Shown one piece after another: positions 44,299-52,953 of a DNA stretch of 64,000 nucleotides. The DNA is taken from contig JAGAWQ010000005.1 in NCBI GenBank assembly GCA_017941345.1, positions 1 to 64,000 of the forward strand, in the 5' to 3' direction. How positions within the stretch are numbered: position 1 is the first letter of the stretch; every line of letters begins with the position of its first letter. This stretch comes from Prevotella sp. (GTDB taxonomy: Bacteria > Bacteroidota > Bacteroidia > Bacteroidales > Bacteroidaceae). The notes under the pieces were generated by a model. It ran no database searches and was not told where the DNA came from. It saw nothing but the letters and a program-made list of their open reading frames with translations. The translations under genes were made by a program, and so were the position numbers.

Positions 44299-45713
44299 TT
44301 GACGCACTCTTCGAATATCTTGGCATGGGTTAGTTTCATGACGCATGCATACAGTAATCCCATGATGATGATTTTTGTAGCGATGCAGGGAATGACGCTA
44401 TGAATGTTTTGCGACAGCATATAGGCTGTTGCGGCACATGTAAAGGCTATCAAGAAGAATGGCGTGATATCCTTTAAGACGTCGGAGTGGCGTAACCCCA
44501 TAAAATGATGAGCCAGAATTTGCCAGATGCCCACCCAGATAATGGTTATGGTAGAGTAGGCGGCTACCATGTAGAGGATGCCCCATTGGCTGCAAACAAG
44601 GATAGAGCAGAGGATGGTGACGATTTGTGCTATGGTGAGCCACATATATACATTAGATTGTCCGTGACTGATAAACAGGTTCTGGTAAAGGGTCTGCAAG
44701 GGGAGAAAAGCTCCGCCAACACACAAGATGCGTAATAGGGTGACGCTGTCACTCCATTGCTCGCCTAATAGTACAACGACAAACTCGGCGACGAGTGCCA
44801 GTCCGAACATGATGGGCATGCTGAGAAAGGCGGTGAAGCGCAGGAGTTTGCGGAAGACGTTAAGCTGTCGTTGCCCTTCTTCGTTGACTGATGCCAGGAT
44901 GGGCTGTGCTACCTGTTGGATGGTACTTGAAATAAAGGAATGCCCCATAGCATTCCACTTAGATGCTTGTGTATAGCTACCTACGGCTTGTGCTGTCAGC
45001 AGTCGACCGAAGATGAACGACAGCAGGTTTTGGTTCACTTGATTGATGATGTTGGTAATGAGCAGTTTGCTGCTGAATCCAAACATCTCGCGAATGGGAG
45101 TCAGGTCGATGTGCAACGAGGGCAGCCAGCGGACATAGTAGAGTCGTCCGAGGTCGATGATGCAGATGTAGGTGAACTGCTGCCACGCCAGACTCCAGTA
45201 GCTGTAGCCTCGTAAGGCCAGTGTGATGCCTACCGTACCGCTCCCCAGCAGGGCGATGATGTTGATGACGGCTTTTTCGCGGTTGAGCATGTTACGGAAC
45301 ATGTAGGCCGAGTGTGCCGTGCCGATGCCTGCCACAACGAAGGAGGCAAACACCAGTCGTGACAGACTGATGAGTTCGGGCTGATGGAAGAAGCGGGCTA
45401 TGAGTGGGGCCGACAGATATAAGATAAGGTATAGGGACAGGGAGACGGTGGTGCTGAACCAGAACACGGCGTTGTACTCGCGGTGGGTGGCTTGCTTCAG
45501 ATTGGTCAGGGCGGCTGTGAATCCGCTCTCTTGCAGCGACCCGGCTATGGCTGTGAAGATAGCCAGCATGCCCACTATGCCATATTCGCCAGGTGAGAGC
45601 AGGCGTCCCAGCACAATGCCTATCAAGGCCATCAACACCTGTGTAGACAGGTTGTTCACAGCTCCCCAAAGCAGGCCTGAGGCTGTTTTCTCCTTAAGTC
45701 TCTTTTCGCTCAT
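44265..45713 (-). CDS. Wzx-type oligosaccharide flippase
   Basis: 482 aa, a polytopic membrane protein of the MOP (Wzx/TuaB-like) exporter family with about 12-14 hydrophobic segments. It starts with KEKTASGLLWGAVNNLSTQVLMALIGIVLGRLLSPGEYGIVGMLAIFTAIAGSLQESGFTAAL, the family's conserved N-terminal module. It would flip undecaprenyl-linked sugar units across the inner membrane. An ATG five codons upstream (45728) is possible. The 3' end overlaps the convergent glycosyltransferase by 34 bases. No Wzy polymerase or ligase is seen, so the cluster is either minimal or part of a pathway encoded elsewhere. Confidence 0.88.
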   Translation of the reverse strand: MSEKRLKEKTASGLLWGAVNNLSTQVLMALIGIVLGRLLSPGEYGIVGMLAIFTAIAGSLQESGFTAALTNLKQATHREYNAVFWFSTTVSLSLYLILYLSAPLIARFFHQPELISLSRLVFASFVVAGIGTAHSAYMFRNMLNREKAVINIIALLGSGTVGITLALRGYSYWSLAWQQFTYICIIDLGRLYYVRWLPSLHIDLTPIREMFGFSSKLLITNIINQVNQNLLSFIFGRLLTAQAVGSYTQASKWNAMGHSFISSTIQQVAQPILASVNEEGQRQLNVFRKLLRFTAFLSMPIMFGLALVAEFVVVLLGEQWSDSVTLLRILCVGGAFLPLQTLYQNLFISHGQSNVYMWLTIAQIVTILCSILVCSQWGILYMVAAYSTITIIWVGIWQILAHHFMGLRHSDVLKDITPFFLIAFTCAATAYMLSQNIHSVIPCIATKIIIMGLLYACVMKLTHAKIFEECVNYFLVRIRPRQ

Positions 45714-45742
45714 TTTTCTGCCTCTCATCGATTATTTGCCTG

Positions 45743-45750
45743 CAAAATTA
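45743..45750 (-). promoter_or_regulatory. -7 promoter element TAATTTTG of the flippase gene
   Basis: TAATTTTG on the minus strand fits TAnnTTTG and lies about 30 bases before the flippase start. It is divergent from the acyltransferase promoter 43 bases away. Confidence 0.55.
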
Positions 45751-45792
45751 CAAAATTTCTCTTAACTCTGGCGTTCACTCTAAACTTTTTTG

Positions 45793-45800
45793 TATCTTTG
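45793..45800 (+). promoter_or_regulatory. -7 promoter element TATCTTTG of the acyltransferase gene
   Basis: Exact TAnnTTTG match, 18 bases before the ATG at 45819. It excludes the upstream in-frame start at 45798, which lies inside the element. Confidence 0.65.
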
Positions 45801-45818
45801 CAGCAGAATTTAATCTCT

Positions 45819-46913
45819 ATGGAAACAAATATGCAACCCGTCAGGAAACCACGTTTGGAGTGGCTTGATGCCCTTCGTGGCTTTACAATGATTATGGTAG
45901 TGGCTAATCATGTATGCCAGCAAGGTTTCATGCTCGACGCCAAGGTGTCATCGTCGATGTCGTTCCTCGTGCTGTTCCGTATGCCGCTGTTCTTCTTTGT
46001 CAGCGGCTTCCTGGCATACAAGATGTCTATCAAATGGGACTTGCCTACATTATTGAAAATGACAGGTAAGAAAATGCGAGTCCAGCTGATTCCCACTATT
46101 GTGTTCTTTCTTTTTGCGGCAGCGGTACTTGGCACAGGTCCCTATCTCGATACGGTGACGACAAGGTTCATTTCGCCTACCAAGGGCGGCTATTGGTTTA
46201 CGTTGGCCCTGCTTTATATGTTCATCATCTATTACGTGTTCGCGTATCTGGAGAGTAAGCTGAAGTGGAAGTCGTGTGTTCCCATCCTCTTGTTTTTCAT
46301 CGCTTCCCTGTTTGTCTATGAGACGTGTTTCCTGCCCAAGCAATTCTGGTGGGCGTTCGGACGTAAGGGGCTGCATAACGATACGTGGCTGCACGTAACC
46401 AGTCTGATACAGGTGATGCAGTATATGCCGTTCTTCCTCTATGGTAATATTGTGCATCGCTATTGGCAACAGTCGAAGCAACTCATGGATTCCAAGTGGT
46501 TCTTTCCACTCATCGTCGTTATCGTTGCCTTCTGTACGCTCGATGTGCTGAAGTGGCACACCCTGCGGATGCAATGGACCAATCTGCCGATGACGCTGGC
46601 TAAGTTCATCTTGCTCACCATCGTGTTCATGTATTTCCGCCATTATCACCAGTATTTCACAAAAATGACGTGGATAGGACGTTCGTTGCAGTATATCGGA
46701 CGCCGCACGCTGGATATCTATCTCATTCATTTCCTGTTTCTGCCCAACCTGCCGTTCATTGGTACTTTCTTTGCTACCAATCGCCATAACTTCATCGTCG
46801 ACACGACATTATCGGTGCTGATAGGAATGGTGATAATAGGCTTCTGCATCATCACGTCGAACATTCTGCGTGTAAGCCCGTTGTTTAAGAAATACCTCTT
46901 CGGTAGAACATAA
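45819..46913 (+). CDS. Acyltransferase family 3 membrane protein
   Basis: 364 aa, about ten membrane segments. RLEWLDALRGFTMIMVVANHV is the acyltransferase_3 signature (conserved R/E...D..RG and the active-site His), followed by FRMPLFFFVSGFLAYK. Members such as OafA/YeeZ-like and fucose O-acetylases acetylate surface glycans or related sugars. Next to glycosyltransferases and a flippase, an O-acetylation role for the surface glycan is likely. An alternative is a general membrane acyltransferase of unrelated lipid-linked substrates. A terminator follows. Confidence 0.85.
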   Translation: METNMQPVRKPRLEWLDALRGFTMIMVVANHVCQQGFMLDAKVSSSMSFLVLFRMPLFFFVSGFLAYKMSIKWDLPTLLKMTGKKMRVQLIPTIVFFLFAAAVLGTGPYLDTVTTRFISPTKGGYWFTLALLYMFIIYYVFAYLESKLKWKSCVPILLFFIASLFVYETCFLPKQFWWAFGRKGLHNDTWLHVTSLIQVMQYMPFFLYGNIVHRYWQQSKQLMDSKWFFPLIVVIVAFCTLDVLKWHTLRMQWTNLPMTLAKFILLTIVFMYFRHYHQYFTKMTWIGRSLQYIGRRTLDIYLIHFLFLPNLPFIGTFFATNRHNFIVDTTLSVLIGMVIIGFCIITSNILRVSPLFKKYLFGRT

Positions 46914-46922
46914 TCAAATCAA

Positions 46923-46951
46923 AAAAGGCTGCGAAATCCTCGCAGCCTTTT
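46923..46951 (+). terminator. Terminator after the acyltransferase gene
   Basis: Perfect 12-bp arms AAAAGGCTGCGA / TCGCAGCCTTTT with a 5-base loop, starting 10 bases after the stop. Confidence 0.85.
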
Positions 46952-46956
46952 ATAAT

Positions 46957-47135
46957 ATTACTCAAGTTTCGCATTCGCTCAACTTCTTTGTAGTTAAGGA
47001 GTTAAGTAGTTATCGCTTCGTTCGTCCTTTCGGACAGTAGATAAGCCATTACTTCTATCGGCTGCTTTCCACCACGCAGTCATTTGGCTTAACTACTTAA
47101 CTACTGACTACTTATCTACTTCAGAAAGTTGAATA
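46957..47135. repeat. Imperfect inverted repeat spacer with 8-bp words
   Basis: The two ends (AATATTACTCAAGTTTC near 46954-46970 and GAAAGTTGAATAATATT near 47118-47134) are inverted copies with a few mismatches. Inside them AGTTAAGT-type 8-bp units on one side mirror TTAACTAC units on the other. No ORF. It could be a miniature element remnant or a slippage-derived spacer. Confidence 0.5.
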
Positions 47136-47138
47136 ATA

Positions 47139-49205
47139 TTATCCTACCTGACTACCAGGCTTGACGTCCTTGGTGGTGGTGACCACGCTGAGGCTCTCGT
47201 CGAAGTCGACAGCGGAGAGTATCATGCCCTGGCTCTCGATGCCCATCATCTTGCGAGGCGCGAAGTTGGCCACGAAGAGGATGCGCTTGCCAACCAATAC
47301 GGACGGGTCTTCATAGAAGGCGGCGATGCCGCTGAGGATGGTGCGGTCGGTACCTGAGCCATCGTCGATGGTGAACTGCAGCAACTTCTTGCTCTTGGGG
47401 ACGCGTTGGCAGTCTTTGATAAGACCTACACGGATGTCCAGCTTCTCGAAGTCCTCGAAGGAGCAGGTGTCCTTCACGGGTGCTGCTTGATGGGCAGCAG
47501 CCTCGTTGGCTTTCTTGGTTGCCTCCAACTTGTCGAGCTGCTTCTGGATGACGTCGTCCTCAATCTTCTCGAATAGCAGGGCGGGCTCGCCTAACTGATG
47601 TCCGGCTTTCAGGAGGTCGGTGCTGCCCAGCTCGTTCCAGTCAAAGCTTTCAAGGTTCAGCATGTCACGCAGCTTCTTCGAAGAGAACGGCAGGAAGGGC
47701 TCGAAGGCAATGGCGAGGTTGGCTGTCAGTTGCAGACAGATGTTCAGGATGGTCTCGCAACGCTTGGGGTCTGTCTTCCAAACCTTCCAGGGCTCGCATT
47801 CCGTGATGTAACGGTTACCGATACGGGCCAGGTTCATGGCCTCGAACTGGGCATCGCGGAACTTGAACTGGTCGAGCAATGCTTCCACCTTCTGTTTCAC
47901 GTCCTTGAACTCATTAAGAGCGACCAAATCGCTCTCCGCAAGTTCGCCACAGGCAGGAACCACTCCATTCCAGTATTTCTTGGTGAGCTGCAGAGCGCGG
48001 TTGACGAAGTTGCCATAGATAGCTACCAACTCGTTGTTGTTGCGGTCCTGGAAGTCCTTCCACGTGAAGTTGTTGTCTTTGGTTTCAGGGGCATTGGCGG
48101 TCAGCACATATCTTAATACGTCCTGCTTGCCAGGCATGTCTTCCAAGTATTCGTGCAGCCAGACAGCCCAGTTGCGCGAGGTCGAAATCTTGTCGTTCTC
48201 CAAGTTCAGGAACTCGTTCGACGGCACGTTGTCAGGCATGATGTACTTGCCGTGAGCACGCATCATGACGGGGAAGATGATGCAATGGAACACAATATTG
48301 TCCTTGCCGATGAAGTGTACCAGACGGGTGTCCTCGTCCTGCCACCACTGCTGCCAAGAACCCCAACGCTCAGGCTCCTTCTCGCACAGCTCTACCGTGT
48401 TCGACACATAGCCGATGGGGGCGTCGAACCACACGTACAGCACCTTGCCTTCAGCACCCTCGATGGGCACGGGAATACCCCAGTCCAAGTCGCGAGTCAT
48501 CGCACGGGGCTTCAGGTCCATCTCCAGCCACGACTTACATTGTCCATAGACGTTGGGGCGCCACTCCTTGTGACCCTCTAAAATCCATTGTTTCAGCCAC
48601 TCCTGATACTCGTTCAGGGGCAGATACCAGTTCTTGGTCTCCTTCAGCACGGGTGTCTCCCCTGTCTCCTTTGAACGGGGATTGATTAACTCGGTGGGCT
48701 CCAGAGCGCGACCGCAGCCCTCTTCACATTGATTGCCGTAGGCTTGTTTGTGACAATAGGGACATTCGCCCACCACATCACGGTCGGTAAGGAACTTGCC
48801 AGTCTTCTCGTCAAAAAACTGTTTGGTGGTCTGCTCCACCAATTTCCCATCGTCGTAGAGCTTGCGGAACCACTCGGCGGCAAACTTGTGATGGGTTTTC
48901 GAGGTGGTACGGCTGTAGATGTCGAACGAGATGCCGAATTCCTCGAACGATTTCTTAATCATCGTATGGTAGCGGTCTACCACATCCTGCGGGGTGATGC
49001 CCTCCTGTCGGGCACGCTGGGTGACGGGCACTCCATGTTCGTCACTTCCGCCAATGAACATCACGTCTTCTTTCTTCAAGCGCAGATAGCGCACATAAAT
49101 ATCGGCTGGCACGTAAACGCCGGCAAGGTGACCGATATGCACGCCGCCATTGGCGTAGGGCAGCGCAGAGGTCACAGTAGTCCTTTTAAATTTCTTTTCT
49201 GTCAT
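47139..49205 (-). CDS. metG: Methionyl-tRNA synthetase
   Basis: 688 aa, charges tRNA-Met. [18 protein letters not shown] carries the class I HIGH motif (residues about 23-26). The zinc knuckle reads [17 protein letters not shown]. The KMSKS-equivalent loop is [11 protein letters not shown]. An anticodon-binding helical domain follows, and the C-terminal 110 residues are the tRNA-binding OB-fold ([26 protein letters not shown]...[16 protein letters not shown]), as in dimeric bacterial enzymes. The start is ATG 49205; an upstream in-frame start at 49229 falls inside the -7 promoter element. It is a housekeeping gene with no functional link to the neighbours. Confidence 0.97.
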   Translation of the reverse strand: MTEKKFKRTTVTSALPYANGGVHIGHLAGVYVPADIYVRYLRLKKEDVMFIGGSDEHGVPVTQRARQEGITPQDVVDRYHTMIKKSFEEFGISFDIYSRTTSKTHHKFAAEWFRKLYDDGKLVEQTTKQFFDEKTGKFLTDRDVVGECPYCHKQAYGNQCEEGCGRALEPTELINPRSKETGETPVLKETKNWYLPLNEYQEWLKQWILEGHKEWRPNVYGQCKSWLEMDLKPRAMTRDLDWGIPVPIEGAEGKVLYVWFDAPIGYVSNTVELCEKEPERWGSWQQWWQDEDTRLVHFIGKDNIVFHCIIFPVMMRAHGKYIMPDNVPSNEFLNLENDKISTSRNWAVWLHEYLEDMPGKQDVLRYVLTANAPETKDNNFTWKDFQDRNNNELVAIYGNFVNRALQLTKKYWNGVVPACGELAESDLVALNEFKDVKQKVEALLDQFKFRDAQFEAMNLARIGNRYITECEPWKVWKTDPKRCETILNICLQLTANLAIAFEPFLPFSSKKLRDMLNLESFDWNELGSTDLLKAGHQLGEPALLFEKIEDDVIQKQLDKLEATKKANEAAAHQAAPVKDTCSFEDFEKLDIRVGLIKDCQRVPKSKKLLQFTIDDGSGTDRTILSGIAAFYEDPSVLVGKRILFVANFAPRKMMGIESQGMILSAVDFDESLSVVTTTKDVKPGSQVG

Positions 49206-49226
49206 TCTTTTATGCAATTTTGCGTG

Positions 49227-49234
49227 CAAAATTA
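49227..49234 (-). promoter_or_regulatory. -7 promoter element TAATTTTG of metG
   Basis: TAATTTTG on the minus strand, 22 bases before the metG ATG. Confidence 0.6.
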
Positions 49235-49283
49235 CAAAAAATAGGAATAATATCCAAAAGAATAAGGAATTATTGTTTTATTC

Positions 49284-50354
49284 TCATGGTGTAGTGAAAA
49301 GCGGGCCCCACGGATAACTGCCAGGTTTCAGCGTCACCAATGTTCCGTTGGTAGCACGCATTTGTACGATGCCAGGGGCTATCTGCCGTACTATCTGGAA
49401 ATCTTTCCATCCTAGGGCTTGAAGGGTGGCCCATGCCGTAGCTCCACCCTCAATAATCAGGTGGTCAGGCTGTTGCTCGCCGACGAGCTGACAGGCCATC
49501 TCTGCCATTACCGAGCGGAGATGGACGGCAACCTCCTTGCCTGTGCGATGCGTGTGGGGAATGGTGAGGATGAGGCTGCCACTTTTGGCGTAAGCTTCTG
49601 TGTCCCAAAGGCTGAGGTCGCTTGAACCGTCGTATATCTCAAGAGGCATCGGAGCAACGGGTATGCCCAGTTTGAGTGCCTTGCTCTGTGTTGAGCCGCA
49701 AAGGATGAGGGTGTCTTTAGAGGTTAGAGGTGAAGGGTGAGAGGTGAGAGGATTGACTTGAGGCGACAGCAAAGCAGAAAACAAGTCTGCGGCTCCAGCG
49801 AAGAGGGTCTCCTCGTCGTTATACTGGGCGATGATGTAGCGGATATCCTCCTCGCTGCAAGCATCAGGCATGACGATGCCTTTCTCCTCAGCATCAGGGA
49901 AGCGCTCTCTGAGCACGGAGGTCTTGGCAGGAAACTCTGGGTCGAACGAGAAATCGGTCTCGTGGATAGGTTTCCCGTTGATATAGTAAACCCCATTCTT
50001 GATGATGCGCCCTTTCGAGGGGTTGGCAGGCAGATAGACGGCACACCGGTAACCCGTAGCCTGCATGAGTGCTTCAAGTTCGGCGACGACATGTCCGCGC
50101 AGGGCGGAGTCCGTCTTTTTGAAAATGAGGAATGAGGAATGAGGAATGAGAAATGGAAATGAGGAATGAGAAATGATACGACGAGTCTCTGCGACAGCTT
50201 CGGCCTCGCTCATCGAACGGGTGTCGGTGGCAATGACGGTTGTCCCGTTTGTGGCTGTGTCACAGCCACAAACCAAACTCACCTGCTGCCCCTTCGAGAA
50301 AGCAATGCCTGCTATCTCAGCAGCTCCCGTAATGTCATCAGCAATGACAATCAT
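49284..50354 (-). CDS. DUF1537 four-carbon acid sugar kinase
   Basis: 356 aa from ATG 50354; a GTG at 50372 lies inside a 7-bp repeat array. The N-terminal domain starts MIVIADDITGAAEIAGIAF, the family's characteristic DD(L/I)TGA motif, and FKKTDSALRGHVVAEL follows. The C-terminal nucleotide-binding domain has LIIEGGATAWATLQAL and PGIVQMRA. Related kinases phosphorylate D-threonate, D-erythronate or 3-oxo-tetronate. With the PdxA2-like dehydrogenase upstream, a D-threonate/D-erythronate 4-kinase role is likely. It is about 60-70 aa shorter than many members. Two coding stretches (SHSSFPFLIPHSSF and NPLTSHPSPLTSK) come from 7-bp tandem arrays (50124-50171, 49719-49751) and look like recent low-complexity inserts. 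Confidence 0.82.
   Translation of the reverse strand: MIVIADDITGAAEIAGIAFSKGQQVSLVCGCDTATNGTTVIATDTRSMSEAEAVAETRRIISHSSFPFLIPHSSFLIFKKTDSALRGHVVAELEALMQATGYRCAVYLPANPSKGRIIKNGVYYINGKPIHETDFSFDPEFPAKTSVLRERFPDAEEKGIVMPDACSEEDIRYIIAQYNDEETLFAGAADLFSALLSPQVNPLTSHPSPLTSKDTLILCGSTQSKALKLGIPVAPMPLEIYDGSSDLSLWDTEAYAKSGSLILTIPHTHRTGKEVAVHLRSVMAEMACQLVGEQQPDHLIIEGGATAWATLQALGWKDFQIVRQIAPGIVQMRATNGTLVTLKPGSYPWGPLFTTP
49719..49751. repeat. 7-bp tandem array inside the kinase gene (AGAGGTG type)
   Basis: About 4.7 heptamers (AGAGGTT, AGAGGTG, AAGGGTG, AGAGGTG, AGAGG). Read on the gene strand they encode the interdomain stretch NPLTSHPSPLTS. Confidence 0.8.
50124..50171. repeat. 7-bp tandem array inside the kinase gene (AATGAGG type)
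   Basis: About seven units (AATGAGG/AATGAGA, one unit of 6 bases) encode SHSSFPFLIPHSSFLI-like residues on the gene strand, just before the conserved FKKTDSALRG motif. Confidence 0.8.
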
Positions 50355-50365
50355 CCGCCCCCACT

Positions 50366-50407
50366 TTTTCACTTTTCACTTTTCTCTTTTCACTATTCAC
50401 TTTTCAC
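50366..50407. repeat. 7-bp tandem array at the pdxA2/kinase junction (TTTTCAC type)
   Basis: Six contiguous heptamers (TTTTCAC, TTTTCAC, TTTTCTC, TTTTCAC, TATTCAC, TTTTCAC). On the gene strand the array covers the last codons and stop of the PdxA2-like gene and the ribosome-binding region of the kinase. Confidence 0.85.
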
Positions 50408-51442
50408 TAGGGCTTTAGCCCGCCTATATATCGCCATTCTCGTGGCGTAATCTATCGACAGCGTCATCGCCGAGTCATTGGCAATACCCTTGCCGGCTAC
50501 GTCGAAAGCCGTTCCGTGATCCACAGAGACGCGGATAATCGGCAGGCCCAGCGTGATGTTGACACCAGAGGCGCTGTCCATCTTACCCGTCTCCTTGTTC
50601 CAGTTGAAGGCGCACACCTTCAAGGGGATATGTCCCTGGTCGTGGTACATCGCCACGCATCCATCGAACTTTCCACACTTGGCCTTAGCGAAGATGCTGT
50701 CAGGGGGAACGGGACCTTCGACATCAAAGCCGCGCTGGCTCAGCTCTTCAATGGCGGGGATAATTTCCTGTGCCTCCTCCCAGCCGAACATGCCGTTCTC
50801 GCTGCTATGGGGATTGAGACCAGCCACACCGATGTGAGGCTTCTCGATACCAAACTGACGGCAGGCGTCGTCGATGAGTTCTACGCACTCCATGACGCGC
50901 TGCTTCTTCACCAGGTCGCAGGCCTTTCTCAAGGGCACATGCGTCGAGACGTGGATGACGCGGATATTCTCGTCTGCCAGCATCATGGCGTACTTCTTCG
51001 TATTGGTGAAGGTGGCGTAAATCTCGGTATGTCCGTCGTAGTGATGCCCGGCCAGATTCAGCGCCTCCTTATTCAGCGGAGCCGTCACGGTACCATCCAC
51101 CTCGTCAGCCATCGCCAACTCGATGGCCTTCTTGATATACTGGAAGGCGGCGTTGCCACATTGGGGTTGTACCTTGCCGAACTCAAATGTCGAGAGGTCG
51201 ACGCACTTCAAGTCAATGACATCGATGGTGCCGTACTCGAACTTGGCGTCCTTGACGCTCTGGATGGCGTTGACCTGCAGGTCGAAGCCCAACAGCTTAA
51301 CGGCTTGCTCCATAATAGCGGCATCGCCAGTAACAACGGGTTGGCACTTCTCGTAAGTCTCTTTTCTGTTCAGGGCGCGAACGGTAATCTCAGGACCGAT
51401 GCCTGCGGGGTCGCCCATCGTGATGGCTAATATTGGCTTCAT
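50393..51442 (-). CDS. pdxA2: PdxA2-like D-threonate 4-phosphate dehydrogenase
   Basis: 349 aa of the PdxA family: ITMGDPAGIGPEITVRAL, GTVTAPLNKEALNLAG with HYDGHTEIYA, GLNPHSSENGMFGWEE, VAMYHDQGHIPLKV (metal-binding His) and PIIRVSVDHGTAFDVAGKG. PdxA oxidises 4-phospho-hydroxy-L-threonine in vitamin B6 synthesis, while PdxA2 paralogues oxidise 4-phospho-D-threonate/erythronate to dihydroxyacetone phosphate and CO2. Its place between an alcohol dehydrogenase and a DUF1537 kinase argues for the catabolic PdxA2 role. The last codons (VKSE, stop) come from a heptamer array, so the original C-terminus may have been altered. Confidence 0.85.
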   Translation of the reverse strand: MKPILAITMGDPAGIGPEITVRALNRKETYEKCQPVVTGDAAIMEQAVKLLGFDLQVNAIQSVKDAKFEYGTIDVIDLKCVDLSTFEFGKVQPQCGNAAFQYIKKAIELAMADEVDGTVTAPLNKEALNLAGHHYDGHTEIYATFTNTKKYAMMLADENIRVIHVSTHVPLRKACDLVKKQRVMECVELIDDACRQFGIEKPHIGVAGLNPHSSENGMFGWEEAQEIIPAIEELSQRGFDVEGPVPPDSIFAKAKCGKFDGCVAMYHDQGHIPLKVCAFNWNKETGKMDSASGVNITLGLPIIRVSVDHGTAFDVAGKGIANDSAMTLSIDYATRMAIYRRAKALVKSE

Positions 51443-51443
51443 A

Positions 51444-52589
51444 TCAATACAATGAATTATAAATGTCGCGAGCGTCTTGCTCAGTTACTTCTCTCGGATT
51501 GTTCTTCAGCAGGCGCTGTACCTGCATGGCAGCTTTGGCCATGCCTGGTACGGCTGTCTGGGGGATGCCCAGGTCGGTCAGTTTTTGGGGAATGCCCACA
51601 GCTTCGGCCAAGCGATAGATGAACTCAACGCCACGCTGGGCGGTCTCTTGGGCGTTCTTGCCTGGCTCGCATCCTAAAGCGATAGCCACCTCGGCATGGC
51701 GCTTCACGTTGGCAGGCATGTTGAACTTCATGACGCTGGGTAACAGGATGGCGTTCGACAACCCATGAGGAATGTGGAACTCGCCGCCGAGCGGGTAGGA
51801 GAGGGCATGCACAGCGGCGGTGTTGACGGGGCCGAGGCACATGCCGCCGTACAGCGAACCGAAGGCCAATGCCTCGCGAGCCTCGACATCTTTGCCGTCC
51901 TTCACGGCGCGCTCCAGATTAGCGGCAATCAGTCGGATGCCTTGCAGGGCGTAAATATCTACCGACGGATGGGCAAACTTATTGGTATATGCCTCGATAC
52001 AATGCGTCAGCGCGTCCATACCCGTATCGGCAGTCACCTTCGCAGGTACCGTCCACGTCAGTTTGGGGTCGACGTAGGCCGCATCGGCAATGAGATAGGG
52101 TGACACTATACCTTTCTTCAGGTGGTCGCGCTCATCCAACAAGATGGCATTGGGTGATACCTCGCTGCCCGTTCCTGCCGTCGTGGGCAGACAGGCAAAC
52201 CAAAGCCCCTTTGCCTTGATAAATCCTGTACCGAAGCAGTCCTCTACCTGCTGGTCGCTGTTGATAAATGCTGCTACCAGCTTTGTCACGTCGAGCACGC
52301 TACCGCCTCCGATACCCACCACGCTGTCGGCCTTGAAATCGCGAGCCACCTGCAGGATGGCCTTAAAGTCGTTGACCGTTGGCTCCGCCAGTATATTCTG
52401 GAATATCTCGATGCTCACACCTGCCGCCTTGAGGCTTGCCAGCGGCTCCTCAATCAGGGGCAGGATAGGAGGTGCTGTCAGCACCATCAGCCGCTGAACC
52501 CCCATCTTCTTATAATCTTCCGTAAATGTCTCGATGCAGCCCGTGCCGAACACAATCTTCTGCGGCTGCAGTAGTGTAATTGCTTTCAT
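51444..52589 (-). CDS. Iron-containing alcohol dehydrogenase
   Basis: 381 aa, group III Fe-ADH fold. ADSVVGIGGGSVLDVTKLVAAF is the NAD-binding GGGS motif. LPTTAGTGSEVSPNAIL and the metal ligands in DALTHCIEAYTNKFAHP and AAVHALSYPLGGEFHIPHG are present. First gene of a three-gene operon (1 base before the PdxA2-like gene). It most likely makes or uses an intermediate of four-carbon acid sugar breakdown, perhaps oxidising a tetronate or a related alcohol. The actual substrate, for example lactaldehyde, a tetronate or 1,2-propanediol, cannot be told from sequence. A lactaldehyde role would also fit rhamnose breakdown. Confidence 0.82.
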   Translation of the reverse strand: MKAITLLQPQKIVFGTGCIETFTEDYKKMGVQRLMVLTAPPILPLIEEPLASLKAAGVSIEIFQNILAEPTVNDFKAILQVARDFKADSVVGIGGGSVLDVTKLVAAFINSDQQVEDCFGTGFIKAKGLWFACLPTTAGTGSEVSPNAILLDERDHLKKGIVSPYLIADAAYVDPKLTWTVPAKVTADTGMDALTHCIEAYTNKFAHPSVDIYALQGIRLIAANLERAVKDGKDVEAREALAFGSLYGGMCLGPVNTAAVHALSYPLGGEFHIPHGLSNAILLPSVMKFNMPANVKRHAEVAIALGCEPGKNAQETAQRGVEFIYRLAEAVGIPQKLTDLGIPQTAVPGMAKAAMQVQRLLKNNPREVTEQDARDIYNSLY

Positions 52590-52643
52590 AATCTTTGCTT
52601 ATATACCTTATTATATATAATAGACGAACACCCCTCCGTTTTG

Positions 52644-52751
52644 TCACTCCTCACGATGAGCTACCAGCAAGAAATGCAAATGCTCAGGCATGATAACGTA
52701 GACTTGTACTTCCAACGATTGCGCCGTTTCATCGTATGAACTGTTGGCTTC
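52644..52751 (-). pseudogene. Fragment resembling a Y1 (HUH) transposase
   Basis: A 35-codon open stretch bounded upstream by a stop reads ...LEVQVYVIMPEHLHFLLVAHREE. The block YVIMPEHLHFLL matches the HUH metal-binding core (usually YVIMPNHFHLL) of IS200/REP-associated Y1 transposases. The catalytic Tyr helix and the rest of the protein are missing, so it is a remnant at most. The match is short and could be fortuitous. Confidence 0.45.
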
Positions 52752-52843
52752 CTAAAGTCTTTATTCATTGGCGTATTCTGTTTTTCAAACGTCGCTCTAT
52801 CCATCGTTTTGCAGCGCAAAGATACAAATTTTCCTGCTATTTT

Positions 52844-52874
52844 TTTGCTGTTTCAGAAATTATTCATATATTTG
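52844..52874 (+). promoter_or_regulatory. Consensus promoter of the small lipoprotein
   Basis: TTTG (52844-52847), 19 bases, TATATTTG (52867-52874). A leader of about 75 bases follows. Confidence 0.7.
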
Positions 52875-52953
52875 CACTGTGTTTGTCTTTACAAAGTTTG
52901 GACGATCGGAACAATTTTTAATCCTAATACAGTTTATTAACAACTTAAAACAA

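Larger units (their letters stand above)
52590..52953. other. Spacer between divergent genes
   Basis: Holds a possible minus-strand promoter element (TATCTTTG at 52817-52824) for the alcohol dehydrogenase operon, a consensus plus-strand promoter for the small lipoprotein, and a short decayed transposase-like fragment (52644-52751). No intact gene. Confidence 0.6.
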
